NCBI RefSeq assembly: GCF_001650735.1
Contig: NZ_LXVY01000004.1
Location: forward strand, 79,533 to 143,532
DNA: 64,000 nt
Reading direction: 5' to 3'
Source of the DNA: Sphingomonas sp. TDK1
Lineage (GTDB): Bacteria; Pseudomonadota; Alphaproteobacteria; Sphingomonadales; Sphingomonadaceae
Shown: in pieces, positions 49,520-62,847 of the stretch
Layout of the letters: each line of letters begins with the position of its first letter
Position numbering within the stretch: the stretch's first letter is position 1
Notes under the pieces: model-generated
Told to the model about the DNA's origin: nothing
Database searches by the model: none
Seen by the model: the letters and a program-made list of their open reading frames with translations, nothing else
Made by a program: the position numbers and the translations under genes

Positions 49520-50404
49520 ATGAGCATCCTCGTCGACAAGAACACCAAGGTCATCGTCCAGGGGATGACCGGTGCCACCGGCACGTTCCACACCGAGCAG
49601 GCGCTTGCCTATGGCACGCAGATGGTCGGCGGCGTCACCCCCGGCAAGGGCGGCAGCACGCATATCGGCCTGCCCGTGTACGACACGGTCGCCGAAGCCA
49701 AGGACAAGACCGGCGCCGACGCCAGCGTGATCTACGTGCCGCCCCCCTTCGCGGCGGACTCGATCCTCGAGGCGATCGACGCCGAGATCCCGCTGATCGT
49801 CGCGATCACCGAAGGCATTCCGGTGCTCGACATGGTCAAGGTGAAGCGCGCGCTCTCCGGCTCCAAGTCGCGCCTGATCGGCCCGAACTGCCCGGGCGTG
49901 CTGACGCCGGGCGAGTGCAAGATCGGCATCATGCCGGGCTCGATCTTCTCCAAGGGCTCGGTGGGCGTCGTGTCGCGCTCGGGCACCCTCACCTATGAGG
50001 CGGTGTTCCAGACCACCAATGCGGGCCTGGGCCAGACTACGGCCGTCGGCATCGGCGGCGATCCGGTCAACGGCACCAACTTCATCGACGTGCTCGAGCT
50101 GTTCCTGGCCGACGAGGCCACCCAGTCGATCATCATGATCGGCGAGATCGGCGGCTCGGCCGAAGAAGAAGCGGCCCAGTTCCTGATCGACGAGGCCAAG
50201 CGTGGCCGCAAGAAGCCGATGGCCGGCTTCATCGCGGGTCGCACCGCGCCGCCGGGCCGCCGCATGGGCCATGCCGGCGCGATCGTCTCGGGCGGCCAGG
50301 GCGGCGCCGAAGACAAGATCGCGGCGATGGAAGCCGCTGGCATCCGCGTCTCCCCCAGCCCCTCGCTGCTCGGCGAGACGCTGCTGGAAGCGCTGAAGGG
50401 CTGA
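49520..50404 (+). CDS. sucD: Succinyl-CoA synthetase alpha subunit
   Basis: 294 residues. Carries the phospho-histidine H251 ([13 protein letters not shown]), the CoA-binding Rossmann half ([23 protein letters not shown]) and [20 protein letters not shown]. It forms succinate and ATP/GTP from succinyl-CoA together with SucC. The beta-subunit gene sucC is not adjacent in this window, which is unusual. Starts directly at the preceding stop codon. Confidence 0.96.
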   Translation: MSILVDKNTKVIVQGMTGATGTFHTEQALAYGTQMVGGVTPGKGGSTHIGLPVYDTVAEAKDKTGADASVIYVPPPFAADSILEAIDAEIPLIVAITEGIPVLDMVKVKRALSGSKSRLIGPNCPGVLTPGECKIGIMPGSIFSKGSVGVVSRSGTLTYEAVFQTTNAGLGQTTAVGIGGDPVNGTNFIDVLELFLADEATQSIIMIGEIGGSAEEEAAQFLIDEAKRGRKKPMAGFIAGRTAPPGRRMGHAGAIVSGGQGGAEDKIAAMEAAGIRVSPSPSLLGETLLEALKG

Positions 50405-50414
50405 ACTGCAACGG

Positions 50415-50449
50415 TAGCGCTCCTATATTAGGTGGGGATGGGAGCGCTA
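50415..50449 (+). promoter_or_regulatory. Inverted repeat between sucD and sucA
   Basis: TAGCGCTCC (50415-50423) and GGAGCGCTA (50441-50449) can form a 9-bp stem with a 17-nt AT-richer loop. It could be an operator with arms around a promoter-like TATATT, or an mRNA hairpin that adjusts the ratio of sucD and sucA. Confidence 0.5.
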
Positions 50450-50463
50450 ACACGAACGGAAGC

Positions 50464-53400
50464 ATGATCATGGGCTATGAAGGCCTCGACTTCGACGACA
50501 TCGCCGGCGGCGTGAGCCCCGGCTTCGTCGAGACCCTGTACCGGCGCTACAAGAGCGATCCGGCCTCTGTCGAACCGAGCTGGCGTGCCTGGTTCGAGGG
50601 TCTCGAATCCACGGCCTCCGGCCCCAGCTGGCAGCGCGCCAATTGGCCGCTGACCGAAACCGACGCGCTCACGGCCGGGCTCGACCCCACCCAGATGGAG
50701 CCCGCGCCGAAGCCCGCCAAGGGCGGCGCCCCGGCCAAGCCGGCCGCCCCCGCCGCCTCGACGGCGGACGTGACCAAGGCCGCGGAAGATTCGATCCGCG
50801 CGATGATGCTGATCCGCACCTACCGGGTGCGCGGCCATCTCGCCGCCAATCTCGATCCGCTGGGCCTCGCCCGCCAGAACCTGCCCGCCGACCTGACGCC
50901 GGAATATCACGGCTTCTCGGGCGCCGATCTCGATCGTCCGATCTATCTCGGCGGCGCGCTCGGCCTGCAGCACGGCACGGTGCGCGAGATCGTCGCGATC
51001 CTCCAGGCCAATTACTGCGGTAATGTCGGCCTTGAGTACATGCACATCGCGGACGTGGAGGAGCGCCGCTTCCTCCAGGACCGGATGGAAGGCAAGGACA
51101 AGGAGATCAACTTCACGCCGGACGGCAAGAAGGCGATCCTGTCCAAGGTGATCGAAGCCGAGCAGTGGGAAAAATTCCTCGGCAAGAAATATGTCGGCAC
51201 CAAGCGGTTCGGCCTCGACGGCGGCGAATCGATGATCCCGGCGATGGAAGCGATCATCAAGTATGGCGGCCAGCAGGGCGTCCGCGAGATCGTGTACGGC
51301 ATGGCCCATCGCGGCCGCCTGAACATGCTCGCCAACGTCATGGAAAAGCCGTTCCGGGTGATCTTCCATGAGTTCGGCGGCGGTTCGGCCAATCCGGACG
51401 ACGTCGCCGGTTCGGGCGACGTGAAGTACCATCTCGGCACCTCCACCGATCGCCAGTTCGACGGCATCAGCGTCCATATGTCGCTGGTCGCCAACCCGTC
51501 GCACCTCGAGGCGGCCGATCCGGTCGTGCTCGGCAAGGCGCGCGCGCTGCAGACGATCCGCGGCGATCTGGAAAAGCACGAGCAGGTACTGCCGGTGCTG
51601 ATCCATGGCGACGCGGCCTTCGCCGGCCAGGGCATCGTGTGGGAGACGCTCGGCTTCTCCGGCATCCGCGGCTACAACACCGGCGGCTGCATCCACTTCG
51701 TCATCAACAACCAGGTCGGCTTCACGACGAGCCCGCAGTTCGCGCGCTCCTCGCCCTATCCGTCGGACGTCGCCAAGGGCGTCCAGGCGCCGATCCTGCA
51801 CGTCAACGGCGACGATCCCGAAGCCGTGACCTTCGCCTGCAAGGTGGCGATCGAGTTCCGCCAGGAATTCCACCGCGACATCGTGATCGACATGTGGTGC
51901 TATCGCCGCTTCGGCCACAATGAGGGCGACGAGCCCGGCTTCACCCAGCCGCTGATGTACCAGAAGATCCGCCAGCACCCCGGTGTGAGCAGCATCTATG
52001 GCCAGAAGCTGATCGCCGAGGGCGTGGTCGACCAGGGCTTCATCGACGAGAAGACCAAAGAGTTCACCACGCTGCTCGAAGGCGAGTTCGAGGCGGGCAA
52101 GACCTATCTGCCGAACAAGGCGGACTGGTTCGCCGGCCGCTGGTCGGGCCTGGGCGCGCCGTCGGACGGCGAAGGCTCGCGGCGCAATGTCGAGACCGGC
52201 ATCGAGAAGAAGCTGTTCGACAGCCTCGGCCGCACGCTGACCACGGTCCCCGAGGATCTCGAGATCCACAAGACCCTCGGCCGCGTGCTCGACGCCAAGC
52301 GCGAGATGTTCAAGTCGGGCACCAATTTCGACTGGGCGACCGGCGAGGCACTGGCCTTCGGCTCGCTGCTCTCGGAAGGTTATGCGGTGCGTCTGTCCGG
52401 CCAGGATTCGGGCCGCGGCACCTTCTCGCAGCGCCACGCCGTCTGGGTCGACCAGAAGACCGAGGCCAAGTACGTGCCCCTGACGACGGTGCCGCACGGC
52501 AGCTTCGAGGTGCTGGACTCGCCGCTCAGCGAATATGGCGTGCTCGGCTTCGAATATGGCTATGCGCTGGCGGATCCGAAGGCGCTGGTGCTGTGGGAAG
52601 CGCAGTTCGGCGATTTCGTGAACGGCGCGCAGATCATGATCGACCAGTTCATCGCGTCGGGCGAGTCCAAGTGGCTCCGCGCCAACGGCCTGGTGATGCT
52701 GCTGCCGCACGGCTATGAAGGCCAGGGCCCCGAGCACAGCTCGGCGCGCCCGGAGCGCTTCCTCCAGCTCTGCGCGCAGGACAACATGCAGGTGGTGAAC
52801 ATCACCACGCCGGCGAACTATTTCCACCTGCTGCGCCGGCAGATGCACCGCAACTTCCGCAAGCCGCTGATCCAGATGACGCCGAAGTCGCTGCTCCGCC
52901 ACAAGATGGCGGTGTCGAGCGCCGAGGAGTTCCTGGGCGACAGCCACTTCAAGCGCATCCTGTCGGACCCGAAGGCACCGGCGGATACCGAGGTGAAGCG
53001 CCTGGTGCTCTGCACCGGCAAGGTCGCCTACGACCTGATGGAAGCGCGCGATGCAGCGGGCGACCAGAACACCGCGATCGTCCGGATCGAGCAGCTCTAC
53101 CCGTTCCCGGGCGAGCCGCTGACCGAGCGGCTGAAGCGCATGACCAACCTCGAAGAGGTGGTGTGGGCCCAGGAAGAGCCGAAGAACAACGGCTACTGGT
53201 TCTTCGTCGAGCCGCTGATCGAGCAGTGCCTGATCGACGCCGGCGGCAAGATCCAGCGTCCGCGCTATGCCGGTCGCGCCGCGGCGGCCTCGCCCGCCAC
53301 CGGCCTGATGAAGCGCCACACCGCAGAGCAGGGCGCGCTCGTTGCCGACGCGCTCGGCCATAATGTCCGCGAAGAAATCCGCCGCACCCGGAAAGGTTGA
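50464..53400 (+). CDS. sucA: 2-oxoglutarate dehydrogenase E1 component
   Basis: 978 residues. Thiamine-diphosphate-dependent decarboxylase of the 2-oxoglutarate dehydrogenase complex. Visible family segments: the N-terminal [20 protein letters not shown] (E2-binding region), [25 protein letters not shown], the ThDP/Mg segment [21 protein letters not shown] and [18 protein letters not shown] Pro/Ala/Lys-rich linker lies near residue 80-100. ATGs at 50464 and 50470 are both possible. sucB follows after 2 nt. Confidence 0.97.
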   Translation: MIMGYEGLDFDDIAGGVSPGFVETLYRRYKSDPASVEPSWRAWFEGLESTASGPSWQRANWPLTETDALTAGLDPTQMEPAPKPAKGGAPAKPAAPAASTADVTKAAEDSIRAMMLIRTYRVRGHLAANLDPLGLARQNLPADLTPEYHGFSGADLDRPIYLGGALGLQHGTVREIVAILQANYCGNVGLEYMHIADVEERRFLQDRMEGKDKEINFTPDGKKAILSKVIEAEQWEKFLGKKYVGTKRFGLDGGESMIPAMEAIIKYGGQQGVREIVYGMAHRGRLNMLANVMEKPFRVIFHEFGGGSANPDDVAGSGDVKYHLGTSTDRQFDGISVHMSLVANPSHLEAADPVVLGKARALQTIRGDLEKHEQVLPVLIHGDAAFAGQGIVWETLGFSGIRGYNTGGCIHFVINNQVGFTTSPQFARSSPYPSDVAKGVQAPILHVNGDDPEAVTFACKVAIEFRQEFHRDIVIDMWCYRRFGHNEGDEPGFTQPLMYQKIRQHPGVSSIYGQKLIAEGVVDQGFIDEKTKEFTTLLEGEFEAGKTYLPNKADWFAGRWSGLGAPSDGEGSRRNVETGIEKKLFDSLGRTLTTVPEDLEIHKTLGRVLDAKREMFKSGTNFDWATGEALAFGSLLSEGYAVRLSGQDSGRGTFSQRHAVWVDQKTEAKYVPLTTVPHGSFEVLDSPLSEYGVLGFEYGYALADPKALVLWEAQFGDFVNGAQIMIDQFIASGESKWLRANGLVMLLPHGYEGQGPEHSSARPERFLQLCAQDNMQVVNITTPANYFHLLRRQMHRNFRKPLIQMTPKSLLRHKMAVSSAEEFLGDSHFKRILSDPKAPADTEVKRLVLCTGKVAYDLMEARDAAGDQNTAIVRIEQLYPFPGEPLTERLKRMTNLEEVVWAQEEPKNNGYWFFVEPLIEQCLIDAGGKIQRPRYAGRAAAASPATGLMKRHTAEQGALVADALGHNVREEIRRTRKG

Positions 53401-53402
53401 GA

Positions 53403-54620
53403 ATGGCCACCGAAGTCAAAGTCCCCGTACTGGGCGAATCGATCACCGAAGCCACCGTCGGTGAATGGCTGAAGAATCCGGGCGATCCCGTCCGCGTCGA
53501 CGAGCCGATCGCCAGCCTCGAGACCGACAAGGTCTCGGTCGAAGTCCCGTCGCCGGTCGCCGGCGTGATGGGCGAGCAGATCGTCAAGGTCGGCGATACC
53601 GTCGAAGTGGGCGCGGTGATCGCGATCATCGCGGGTGAAGGTGCCGCGGCCGCTCCGGCTGCAGCCCCCGCCGCTGCGGCGCCGGCTGCTACCCCGGCGC
53701 CCGCCGCTGCCCCGGCCCCGTCGGCCGATGCCGCCGCGCTGTCGCCGTCGGTGCGCCGTGCGGTGCTCGAGACCGGCGTCGATCCCTCGACCGTGCAGGG
53801 CACCGGCAAGGACGGCCGCCTGACCAAGGACGACGTGATCGCCGCCGCCAGCAGCAAGCCTGCCGCTGCCGCGCCGGCCGCTGCGCCCGCCCCGGCCGCT
53901 GCCCCGGCAGCGACCGGCGGTCGCAAGGAAGAGCGCGTGCGGATGACCCGCCTGCGCCAGACCGTCGCCAAGCGCCTCAAGGAAGCGCAGAACACCGCCG
54001 CCATGCTCACCACGTTCAACGACGTGGACATGACCGCGGTGATCGAGGCGCGCGCCAAGTACAAGGACCTGTTCGAGAAGAAGCACGGCGTCCGCCTCGG
54101 CTTCATGGGCTTCTTCGTGAAGGCCGCGTGCATGGCGCTGAAGGACATCCCCGGCGTCAACGGCTCGATCGAGGGCGACGAGATCGTCTATCACGATTAT
54201 TGCGACGTCTCGGTCGCGGTCTCGGCCCCGCAGGGTCTGGTCGTGCCGGTGATCCGCGATGCGCAGGACCTGTCGGTCGCGGGCATCGAGCGCACGATTG
54301 GCGACTTCGGCAAGCGCGCCAAGGACGGCACGCTCAAGATGGACGAGATGAAGGGCGGTACCTTCACCATCTCCAACGGCGGTGTGTTCGGCTCGCTGAT
54401 GTCGACCCCGATCATCAACCCGCCGCAGTCGGCCGTGCTCGGCCTGCACCGCATCGAGGACCGTCCGGTCGTCCGTAACGGCCAGGTCGTCGTCCGCCCG
54501 ATGATGTACCTCGCGCTCAGCTACGACCACCGCCTGGTCGACGGCCGCGAGGCGGTGACCTTCCTCGTCGCGATCAAGAACGCGATCGAGGATCCGACCC
54601 GCCTGCTGATCGACCTCTGA
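53403..54620 (+). CDS. sucB: 2-oxoglutarate dehydrogenase E2 component (dihydrolipoyl succinyltransferase)
   Basis: 405 residues. One lipoyl domain with K43 (ETDKVSVEV), then Ala/Pro-rich linker, peripheral-subunit-binding domain ([22 protein letters not shown]), a second Ala/Pro linker and the catalytic domain ending with [13 protein letters not shown] (catalytic His/Asp). The ATG at 53403 follows the sucA stop by 2 nt. lpdA would be expected next, but a repeat-flanked GIY-YIG gene intervenes. Confidence 0.97.
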   Translation: MATEVKVPVLGESITEATVGEWLKNPGDPVRVDEPIASLETDKVSVEVPSPVAGVMGEQIVKVGDTVEVGAVIAIIAGEGAAAAPAAAPAAAAPAATPAPAAAPAPSADAAALSPSVRRAVLETGVDPSTVQGTGKDGRLTKDDVIAAASSKPAAAAPAAAPAPAAAPAATGGRKEERVRMTRLRQTVAKRLKEAQNTAAMLTTFNDVDMTAVIEARAKYKDLFEKKHGVRLGFMGFFVKAACMALKDIPGVNGSIEGDEIVYHDYCDVSVAVSAPQGLVVPVIRDAQDLSVAGIERTIGDFGKRAKDGTLKMDEMKGGTFTISNGGVFGSLMSTPIINPPQSAVLGLHRIEDRPVVRNGQVVVRPMMYLALSYDHRLVDGREAVTFLVAIKNAIEDPTRLLIDL

Positions 54621-54630
54621 TACACTTTGT

Positions 54631-54704
54631 GCCCCTGCGAAAGCAGGGGCACAGGGTTGGGAAATACATCGCTTGTGGCCCTGGGCTCCTGCTTCCGCAG
54701 GAGC
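54631..54704. repeat. REP-like opposed hairpin pair, left of the GIY-YIG gene
   Basis: Unit 1 is TGCCCCTGC-GAAA-GCAGGGGCA (54631-54652). Unit 2 is GCTCCTGC-TTCC-GCAGGAGC (54685-54704); read on the other strand it is another CCTGC-GGAA-GCAGG unit followed by the same CCCAGGG flank, so the pair is in opposed orientation like a BIME. Confidence 0.85.
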
Positions 54705-54712
54705 ACGGAACC

Positions 54713-54718
54713 AAGGAG
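54713..54718 (+). promoter_or_regulatory. Ribosome binding site pointing at an ACG codon
   Basis: AAGGAG (54713-54718) is ideally spaced (7 nt) from ACG at 54726, in frame with the GIY-YIG protein, where an ATG would be expected. The next usable start, GTG at 54741, is 22 nt away from it. Confidence 0.5.
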
Positions 54719-54740
54719 AAGCCCGACGAAATCCGGCTGC

Positions 54741-55016
54741 GTGTACATCATGGCGAACCAGCGCAACGGCACGATCTATGTCGGATCGACCAGCGACCTG
54801 CCCGCCCGAGCGTACCAGCATCGCACCGGCATGATCGAGGGCTTCACCAAGGACAAGGGCTGCAAGCACCTCGTCTGGTACGAGGCGCATGAGGATCTGG
54901 ACGGGGCGCGGCTTCGCGAACGCCAGATGAAGAAATGGAAGCGGGCGTGGAAGATCGAGCTGATCGAACGCGACAACCCGCAATGGAAGGATTTGTACGG
55001 GACGCTCTTCGGCTGA
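54741..55016 (+). CDS. GIY-YIG-family nuclease (single-domain)
   Basis: About 91 residues. VYIMAN and IYVGSTSDLPARAYQH form the GIY and YIG strands with the catalytic Arg; an E (RLRERQMKKWKR) in the later helix fits the metal-binding Glu. It is the short, stand-alone type (UPF0213/YhbQ-like), some of which are DNA nucleases. Best ribosome site points to ACG 54726 (T-K-S-G-C-V), so the native start may have mutated from ATG; GTG 54741 is used here. Flanked on both sides by REP-like hairpin pairs and placed inside the sucAB-lpdA operon. Confidence 0.78.
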   Translation: MYIMANQRNGTIYVGSTSDLPARAYQHRTGMIEGFTKDKGCKHLVWYEAHEDLDGARLRERQMKKWKRAWKIELIERDNPQWKDLYGTLFG

Positions 55017-55061
55017 GCAGCGCGATGGCGCCGGATCGAAGAACGTCCCTAGCAACCCTGG

Positions 55062-55124
55062 GCTCCTGCGTTCGCAGGAGCACTGTTATGGCTGGACCCG
55101 CCCGTTCCCCTGCGAAAGCAGGGG
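55062..55124. repeat. REP-like opposed hairpin pair, right of the GIY-YIG gene
   Basis: Unit 3 is GCTCCTGC-GTTC-GCAGGAGC (55062-55081), preceded by CCCTGG as unit 2 is. Unit 4 is CCCCTGC-GAAA-GCAGGGG (55107-55124), the same core as unit 1. Orientation is reversed relative to the left pair, so the gene is symmetrically bracketed. Confidence 0.85.
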
Positions 55125-55188
55125 CCCAGAGCCCCGGGCGACACGGCCGATAGTTTAAGCGCCCGCACGCGCACGCATGGAGCGGAAA

Positions 55189-56583
<1,395 letters not shown>

Positions 56584-56608
56584 TCCGGCCCACCCGTACC
56601 AACGCAAG

Positions 56609-56635
56609 CGCCGCCGGTATCCCCGGCGGCGTTTT
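56609..56635 (+). terminator. Rho-independent terminator of the TCA operon
   Basis: CGCCGCCGG and CCGGCGGCG (56609-56617, 56623-56631) around a 5-nt loop, followed by TTTT. It lies 26 nt after lpdA. Confidence 0.88.
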
Positions 56636-56672
56636 GCTGTTCGGGGCCGGAGAAGCGCGCTAACGACCGCGG

Positions 56673-57857
56673 ATGACCACCTCTCTCGGCACCCATGACG
56701 CAATCCTTCTCGGCGCCGGGGCGGCGGGGATGTTCTGCGCCGCCATGGCCGGCCAGCGCGGGCGCAAGATATTGCTGCTCGACCATGCCGAGGCGCCGGG
56801 GAAGAAGATCCTGATCTCGGGCGGCGGGCGGTGCAACTTCACCAATCTCGGCACCGCGCCCGATCGCTACCTTTCCGCCAACCCGCATTTCGCCAAGTCC
56901 GCGCTGGGCCGTTACACCGCGCAGGATTTCCTCGCACTGGTCGAGCGCCACGGCATCGCCTGGCACGAAAAGACGCTGGGCCAGCTGTTCTGCGACGGCT
57001 CGGCGCGGCAGATCGTCGACATGCTGCTCGGCGAATGCGCGATGGGCGGCGTGACCATCCAGCTCGGCGCCAGCATCACCGACGTCGACCATGCCGACGG
57101 CCGCTTCCGCGTTACCACCAGCAAGGGCATCGCCGAAGCCCCTGCCCTCGTCATCGCCACCGGCGGTCCGGCCATCCCCAAGCTCGGCGCGACCGGCTTT
57201 GCCTATGATCTCGCCCGCCGCTTCGGGCTCAAGGTGGTCGAGCCGCGGCCTGCGCTCGTGCCCCTCACCCTCGGCCCCGATCAGGCGCTGTTCCGCGATC
57301 TTTCCGGCGTCTCCACCCCGGTGGCTGCCAGCGCCGGCAAGGCGAGTTTTCGCGAAGCGGCGCTCTTCACCCATCGCGGCCTCTCCGGCCCGGCAATTCT
57401 CCAGGTCTCCTCCTATTGGAAGCATGGCGAGCAGATCGCGATCGACTTCCTGCCCGACCACGCGAAGGGCTGGCTGCGCGAGGCCAAGCGCACCGAGCCC
57501 CGCATCGGGTTGCGCAGCCTGCTCAACCGGCAGTTGCCCGATCGGCTGGCCACGACGCTGGCCGAACGCATCGCCCTGCCCAGCGAACTCGGCAATTGCC
57601 GCGACGCCGTGCTGGCGCAGGCCGAGGCGCAACTGGCCGGCTGGCGCTTTACCCCAAATGGCACCGAGGGCTTTGCCAAGGCCGAAGTGACCGTGGGCGG
57701 GATCAGCACCGCCGATCTCTCCTCGCAGACCATGGAGGCGCGCCGCGTGCCCGGCCTGTACGCGATCGGCGAAGCGGTGGACGTCACCGGCTGGCTGGGC
57801 GGTTACAACTTCCAATGGGCATGGGCGAGCGGCTGGGCGGCGGCGCAGGCGCTGTAA
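56673..57857 (+). CDS. HI0933-family FAD-dependent flavoprotein
   Basis: 394 residues. N-terminal FAD-binding motif AILLGAGAAGMFCAAMAG, the characteristic GKKILISGGGRCNFTN segment of HI0933/YhiN (BaiN-like) flavoproteins, an inserted domain in the middle (STPVAASAGKASFREAALFTHRGLSGPAILQVSSYW), and the terminal DVTGWLGGYNFQWAWASGWAAAQ FAD motif. Members reduce or oxidise varied compounds; function here unknown. A monocistronic gene following the TCA terminator. Confidence 0.92.
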   Translation: MTTSLGTHDAILLGAGAAGMFCAAMAGQRGRKILLLDHAEAPGKKILISGGGRCNFTNLGTAPDRYLSANPHFAKSALGRYTAQDFLALVERHGIAWHEKTLGQLFCDGSARQIVDMLLGECAMGGVTIQLGASITDVDHADGRFRVTTSKGIAEAPALVIATGGPAIPKLGATGFAYDLARRFGLKVVEPRPALVPLTLGPDQALFRDLSGVSTPVAASAGKASFREAALFTHRGLSGPAILQVSSYWKHGEQIAIDFLPDHAKGWLREAKRTEPRIGLRSLLNRQLPDRLATTLAERIALPSELGNCRDAVLAQAEAQLAGWRFTPNGTEGFAKAEVTVGGISTADLSSQTMEARRVPGLYAIGEAVDVTGWLGGYNFQWAWASGWAAAQAL

Positions 57858-58008
57858 CCGCGCGGCACGCCTGTTGCGCAAACATCACGTCGTTCTACGC
57901 AAAGTTACTTAACTTGCGGAATCGATTTGCAAAGCTTGCGCATGTTCGTTAAGACTTGAGCGAGGGAGCAACTATCTTGCTGTTCCTGGGGGGACGTTTC
58001 GAGTCGGA

Positions 58009-60054
58009 ATGAAAGTCAGGTGCGTTTTGGCGGCCGCGGCATTGGCCTGCCCTGTTACCGCATTCGCACAGCAGCAGCCTGACCCGGCATCGGGCCAGGC
58101 GGACCCACAGCCTGCTTCCGGGGTGCTGGTATATGGCCCTGAGTTTTTCGCGAACACGGCGCTGCCGACCGCGCTGGACATGGTGCAGCGCCTGCCCGGC
58201 TTCACGCTGGACGTCGGCAAAAGCGACGCCCGCGGTATCGCCGGCAACACCGGCAATGTGCTGATCAACGGCAAGCCCCCGGCATCCAAGACGGACGGGC
58301 TTGGCGAGATCCTGCGCCGCATCAGCGCCGCCAGCGTGGCGCGGATCGAACTGATCCGCGGCGGTGCCCCGGGCATCGACATGCAGGGCCGCGCGGTGGT
58401 CGCCAACGTCGTGCTGAAGCGCACCGCCTCCACCGAAAAGCTCGTCAATTTCCAGAGCTATATCTACCGCGACGGCTATGTGGGCCCGGACCTGACGCTG
58501 CAATATACCCGCAGCGACGGCGATCGCCGCGACGAACTCTCCATCGAGGGGATCAGCGATCGCACCAGCAGCACCGCGAAGGGCATGCGCACGCGTACCG
58601 ACGCGGCCGGCAATCTGCTCCAACGCCATCGCCTGGACCTGTGGGACCGCGATCGCTCGGCCACGGTGCGCGCCTCCGTCCAGCGCGCGATCGGCGGCGG
58701 ACTGCTGAACGTGAACGGGCGCTTCGACTATCTCGATTATCCGACCAGCTTCGGCGTGACCCTGCTCGAAGGCAGCGGCAGCAGCGGCGTGGCGACCGAC
58801 ATTACGCACCAGTGGAAAGGGGAGCTCGGCGCGAACTGGGCGAAGAACCTGGGCGAGGATGGCGAGATCGAACTGGTCGCGCTGCAGCGCCTGGGCCACA
58901 CCGGGTACGACTCGGCGGTCACGTCCGACAGCTTCGTTTCCACCTTCGGCCAACAATCGCGCAACGGCGAATCCGTCTTCCGGCCGATCCTGCGCTACAA
59001 GACGAGCAAGCGCCTTTCCCTCGAGGGCGGCGGCGAGATTGCCTATAACTTCCTCGACAATCGCACAGCCTACACCGAACAGGGTGCGCCGGTGCCGCTG
59101 CCGGACCAGTCCGTGTTCGTCAGCGAAGTGCGCGGCGAGCTGTTCGGGCTGGCGCGCTGGGAGCCGTCGAGCAAGGTGACGCTGGAGTCCGGCATGCGCG
59201 CCGAGGTCTCGCGTATCGCCGCGCGCGCGGACAGCAGCCGCGCCCGCGCCTTCTTCTACCCCAAGCCGCGCGTCCAGCTCACCCTGCGCCCGAACAAGCG
59301 CGATCAGGTGCGGCTGCGCGTGGAACAGAGCGTAAGCCAACTGGACTTTACCGATTTCGTCGCCGCCACCGAGATCAACCTGGGTACGGTGCGCGCCGGC
59401 AATGGCGATCTGGTGCCCGAACAGACGCTGACCTTGGAGGCTGTGTTCGAGCACCGTTTCTGGGGCAAGGGCGCGCTGGAGCTTAGCGCCAGGCACGAGG
59501 CGACCCGGCATGTGATCGACTATATTCCGCTGGAGGGCGGTTTTGATGCGATCGGCAATATCGGCAGCGGCACGCGCGATACGCTGTCGAGCACGCTCAC
59601 CCTGCCGTTCGACAAGCTCGGCATCAAGGACGCACGCCTGCGCGGCAATGCCGCCGTGGTGCGCAGCCACGTCACCGATCCGCTGACCGGCGAACGTCGG
59701 CGCTACACCAACGAAATCCCGTTCACCTGTTCGGGCAGCTTCAGCCAGGATCTGTTCGGCGGCCGCTTTACCTATGGCGTCTATGGCAGCTGCGGCCAGC
59801 CAGCGACCGACCTGTATCGCATCGCCGAATATCGCGCGACCGTGCTGGAGCCGAGCGTCGAGATCTACGGCATCTGGAAACCGAGCAAGCGGCTGGCGAT
59901 CCGGATGGACGCGGGCAATTTGAACAACGCCGCCAAGATCATCGATCGCCGGCTTTACACCGCCGAGCGCAACGCCTCGCCGCTGCTGTACCGCGAGCGC
60001 ACCGTGCAGCGGCGCGGCCAATATCTGTACGTGCAGATCCGCCGCGCGTTCTGA
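58009..60054 (+). CDS. TonB-dependent receptor-like outer-membrane protein
   Basis: 681 residues. Signal peptide (MKVRCVLAAAALACPVTAFAQQQ), plug domain (TALDMVQRLPGFTLDVG, NVLINGKPP, VARIELIRGGAPGIDMQGRAVVANVVLKR), then beta-barrel sequence ending in a terminal Phe (VQIRRAF). No clear TonB box is seen, and the barrel is slightly short, as in many 'TonB-dependent receptor plug domain' proteins of sphingomonads. Transported ligand unknown. The 150-nt upstream region is AT-richer and may hold the promoter. Confidence 0.85.
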   Translation: MKVRCVLAAAALACPVTAFAQQQPDPASGQADPQPASGVLVYGPEFFANTALPTALDMVQRLPGFTLDVGKSDARGIAGNTGNVLINGKPPASKTDGLGEILRRISAASVARIELIRGGAPGIDMQGRAVVANVVLKRTASTEKLVNFQSYIYRDGYVGPDLTLQYTRSDGDRRDELSIEGISDRTSSTAKGMRTRTDAAGNLLQRHRLDLWDRDRSATVRASVQRAIGGGLLNVNGRFDYLDYPTSFGVTLLEGSGSSGVATDITHQWKGELGANWAKNLGEDGEIELVALQRLGHTGYDSAVTSDSFVSTFGQQSRNGESVFRPILRYKTSKRLSLEGGGEIAYNFLDNRTAYTEQGAPVPLPDQSVFVSEVRGELFGLARWEPSSKVTLESGMRAEVSRIAARADSSRARAFFYPKPRVQLTLRPNKRDQVRLRVEQSVSQLDFTDFVAATEINLGTVRAGNGDLVPEQTLTLEAVFEHRFWGKGALELSARHEATRHVIDYIPLEGGFDAIGNIGSGTRDTLSSTLTLPFDKLGIKDARLRGNAAVVRSHVTDPLTGERRRYTNEIPFTCSGSFSQDLFGGRFTYGVYGSCGQPATDLYRIAEYRATVLEPSVEIYGIWKPSKRLAIRMDAGNLNNAAKIIDRRLYTAERNASPLLYRERTVQRRGQYLYVQIRRAF

Positions 60055-60066
60055 CCGTCGCGCCGC

Positions 60067-60090
60067 GCCTCCCGACTGTCGCCGGGAGGC
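60067..60090. terminator. Hairpin between convergent genes
   Basis: GCCTCCCG (60067-60074) and CGGGAGGC (60083-60090) with an 8-nt loop. No T-run; a possible bidirectional stop between the receptor gene and metH. Confidence 0.5.
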
Positions 60091-60102
60091 CGCGACCCCG
60101 CC

Positions 60103-62703
<2,601 letters not shown>

Positions 62704-62720
62704 GATCTGGGTTCTTTTTC

Positions 62721-62837
62721 TCTCCCTCTCCGCATCGGGGAGAGGGCCGGGGAGAGGGGCAGTGTGTCGTTGATCGCGTGTCGAAGAGCAGCAGCGTCCT
62801 GCCCCTCTCCCAACCCTCTCCCCGGAGGGGAGAGGGC
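62721..62837. repeat. C/G-rich inverted repeat between the two metH genes
   Basis: Left arm 62721-62762 (CTCCCTCTCC ... GGGGAGAGGGCC) and right arm 62799-62837 (CCCTCTCC ... GGAGGGGAGAGGGC) are inverted and each can fold alone. Similar in size and organisation to the element between atpD and atpC. Confidence 0.8.
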
Positions 62838-62847
62838 TATTCGTCGC

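Noticed and set aside
50428..53361. 977-codon open frame antisense to sucA
   Set aside because: Shadow of sucA; composition is typical of antisense G+C-rich frames and it lacks motifs and a ribosome site.
54627..54740. Longer GIY-YIG protein starting upstream in the repeat
   Set aside because: The extra residues are coded by two REP-like hairpins; the conserved domain begins at the VYI strand.
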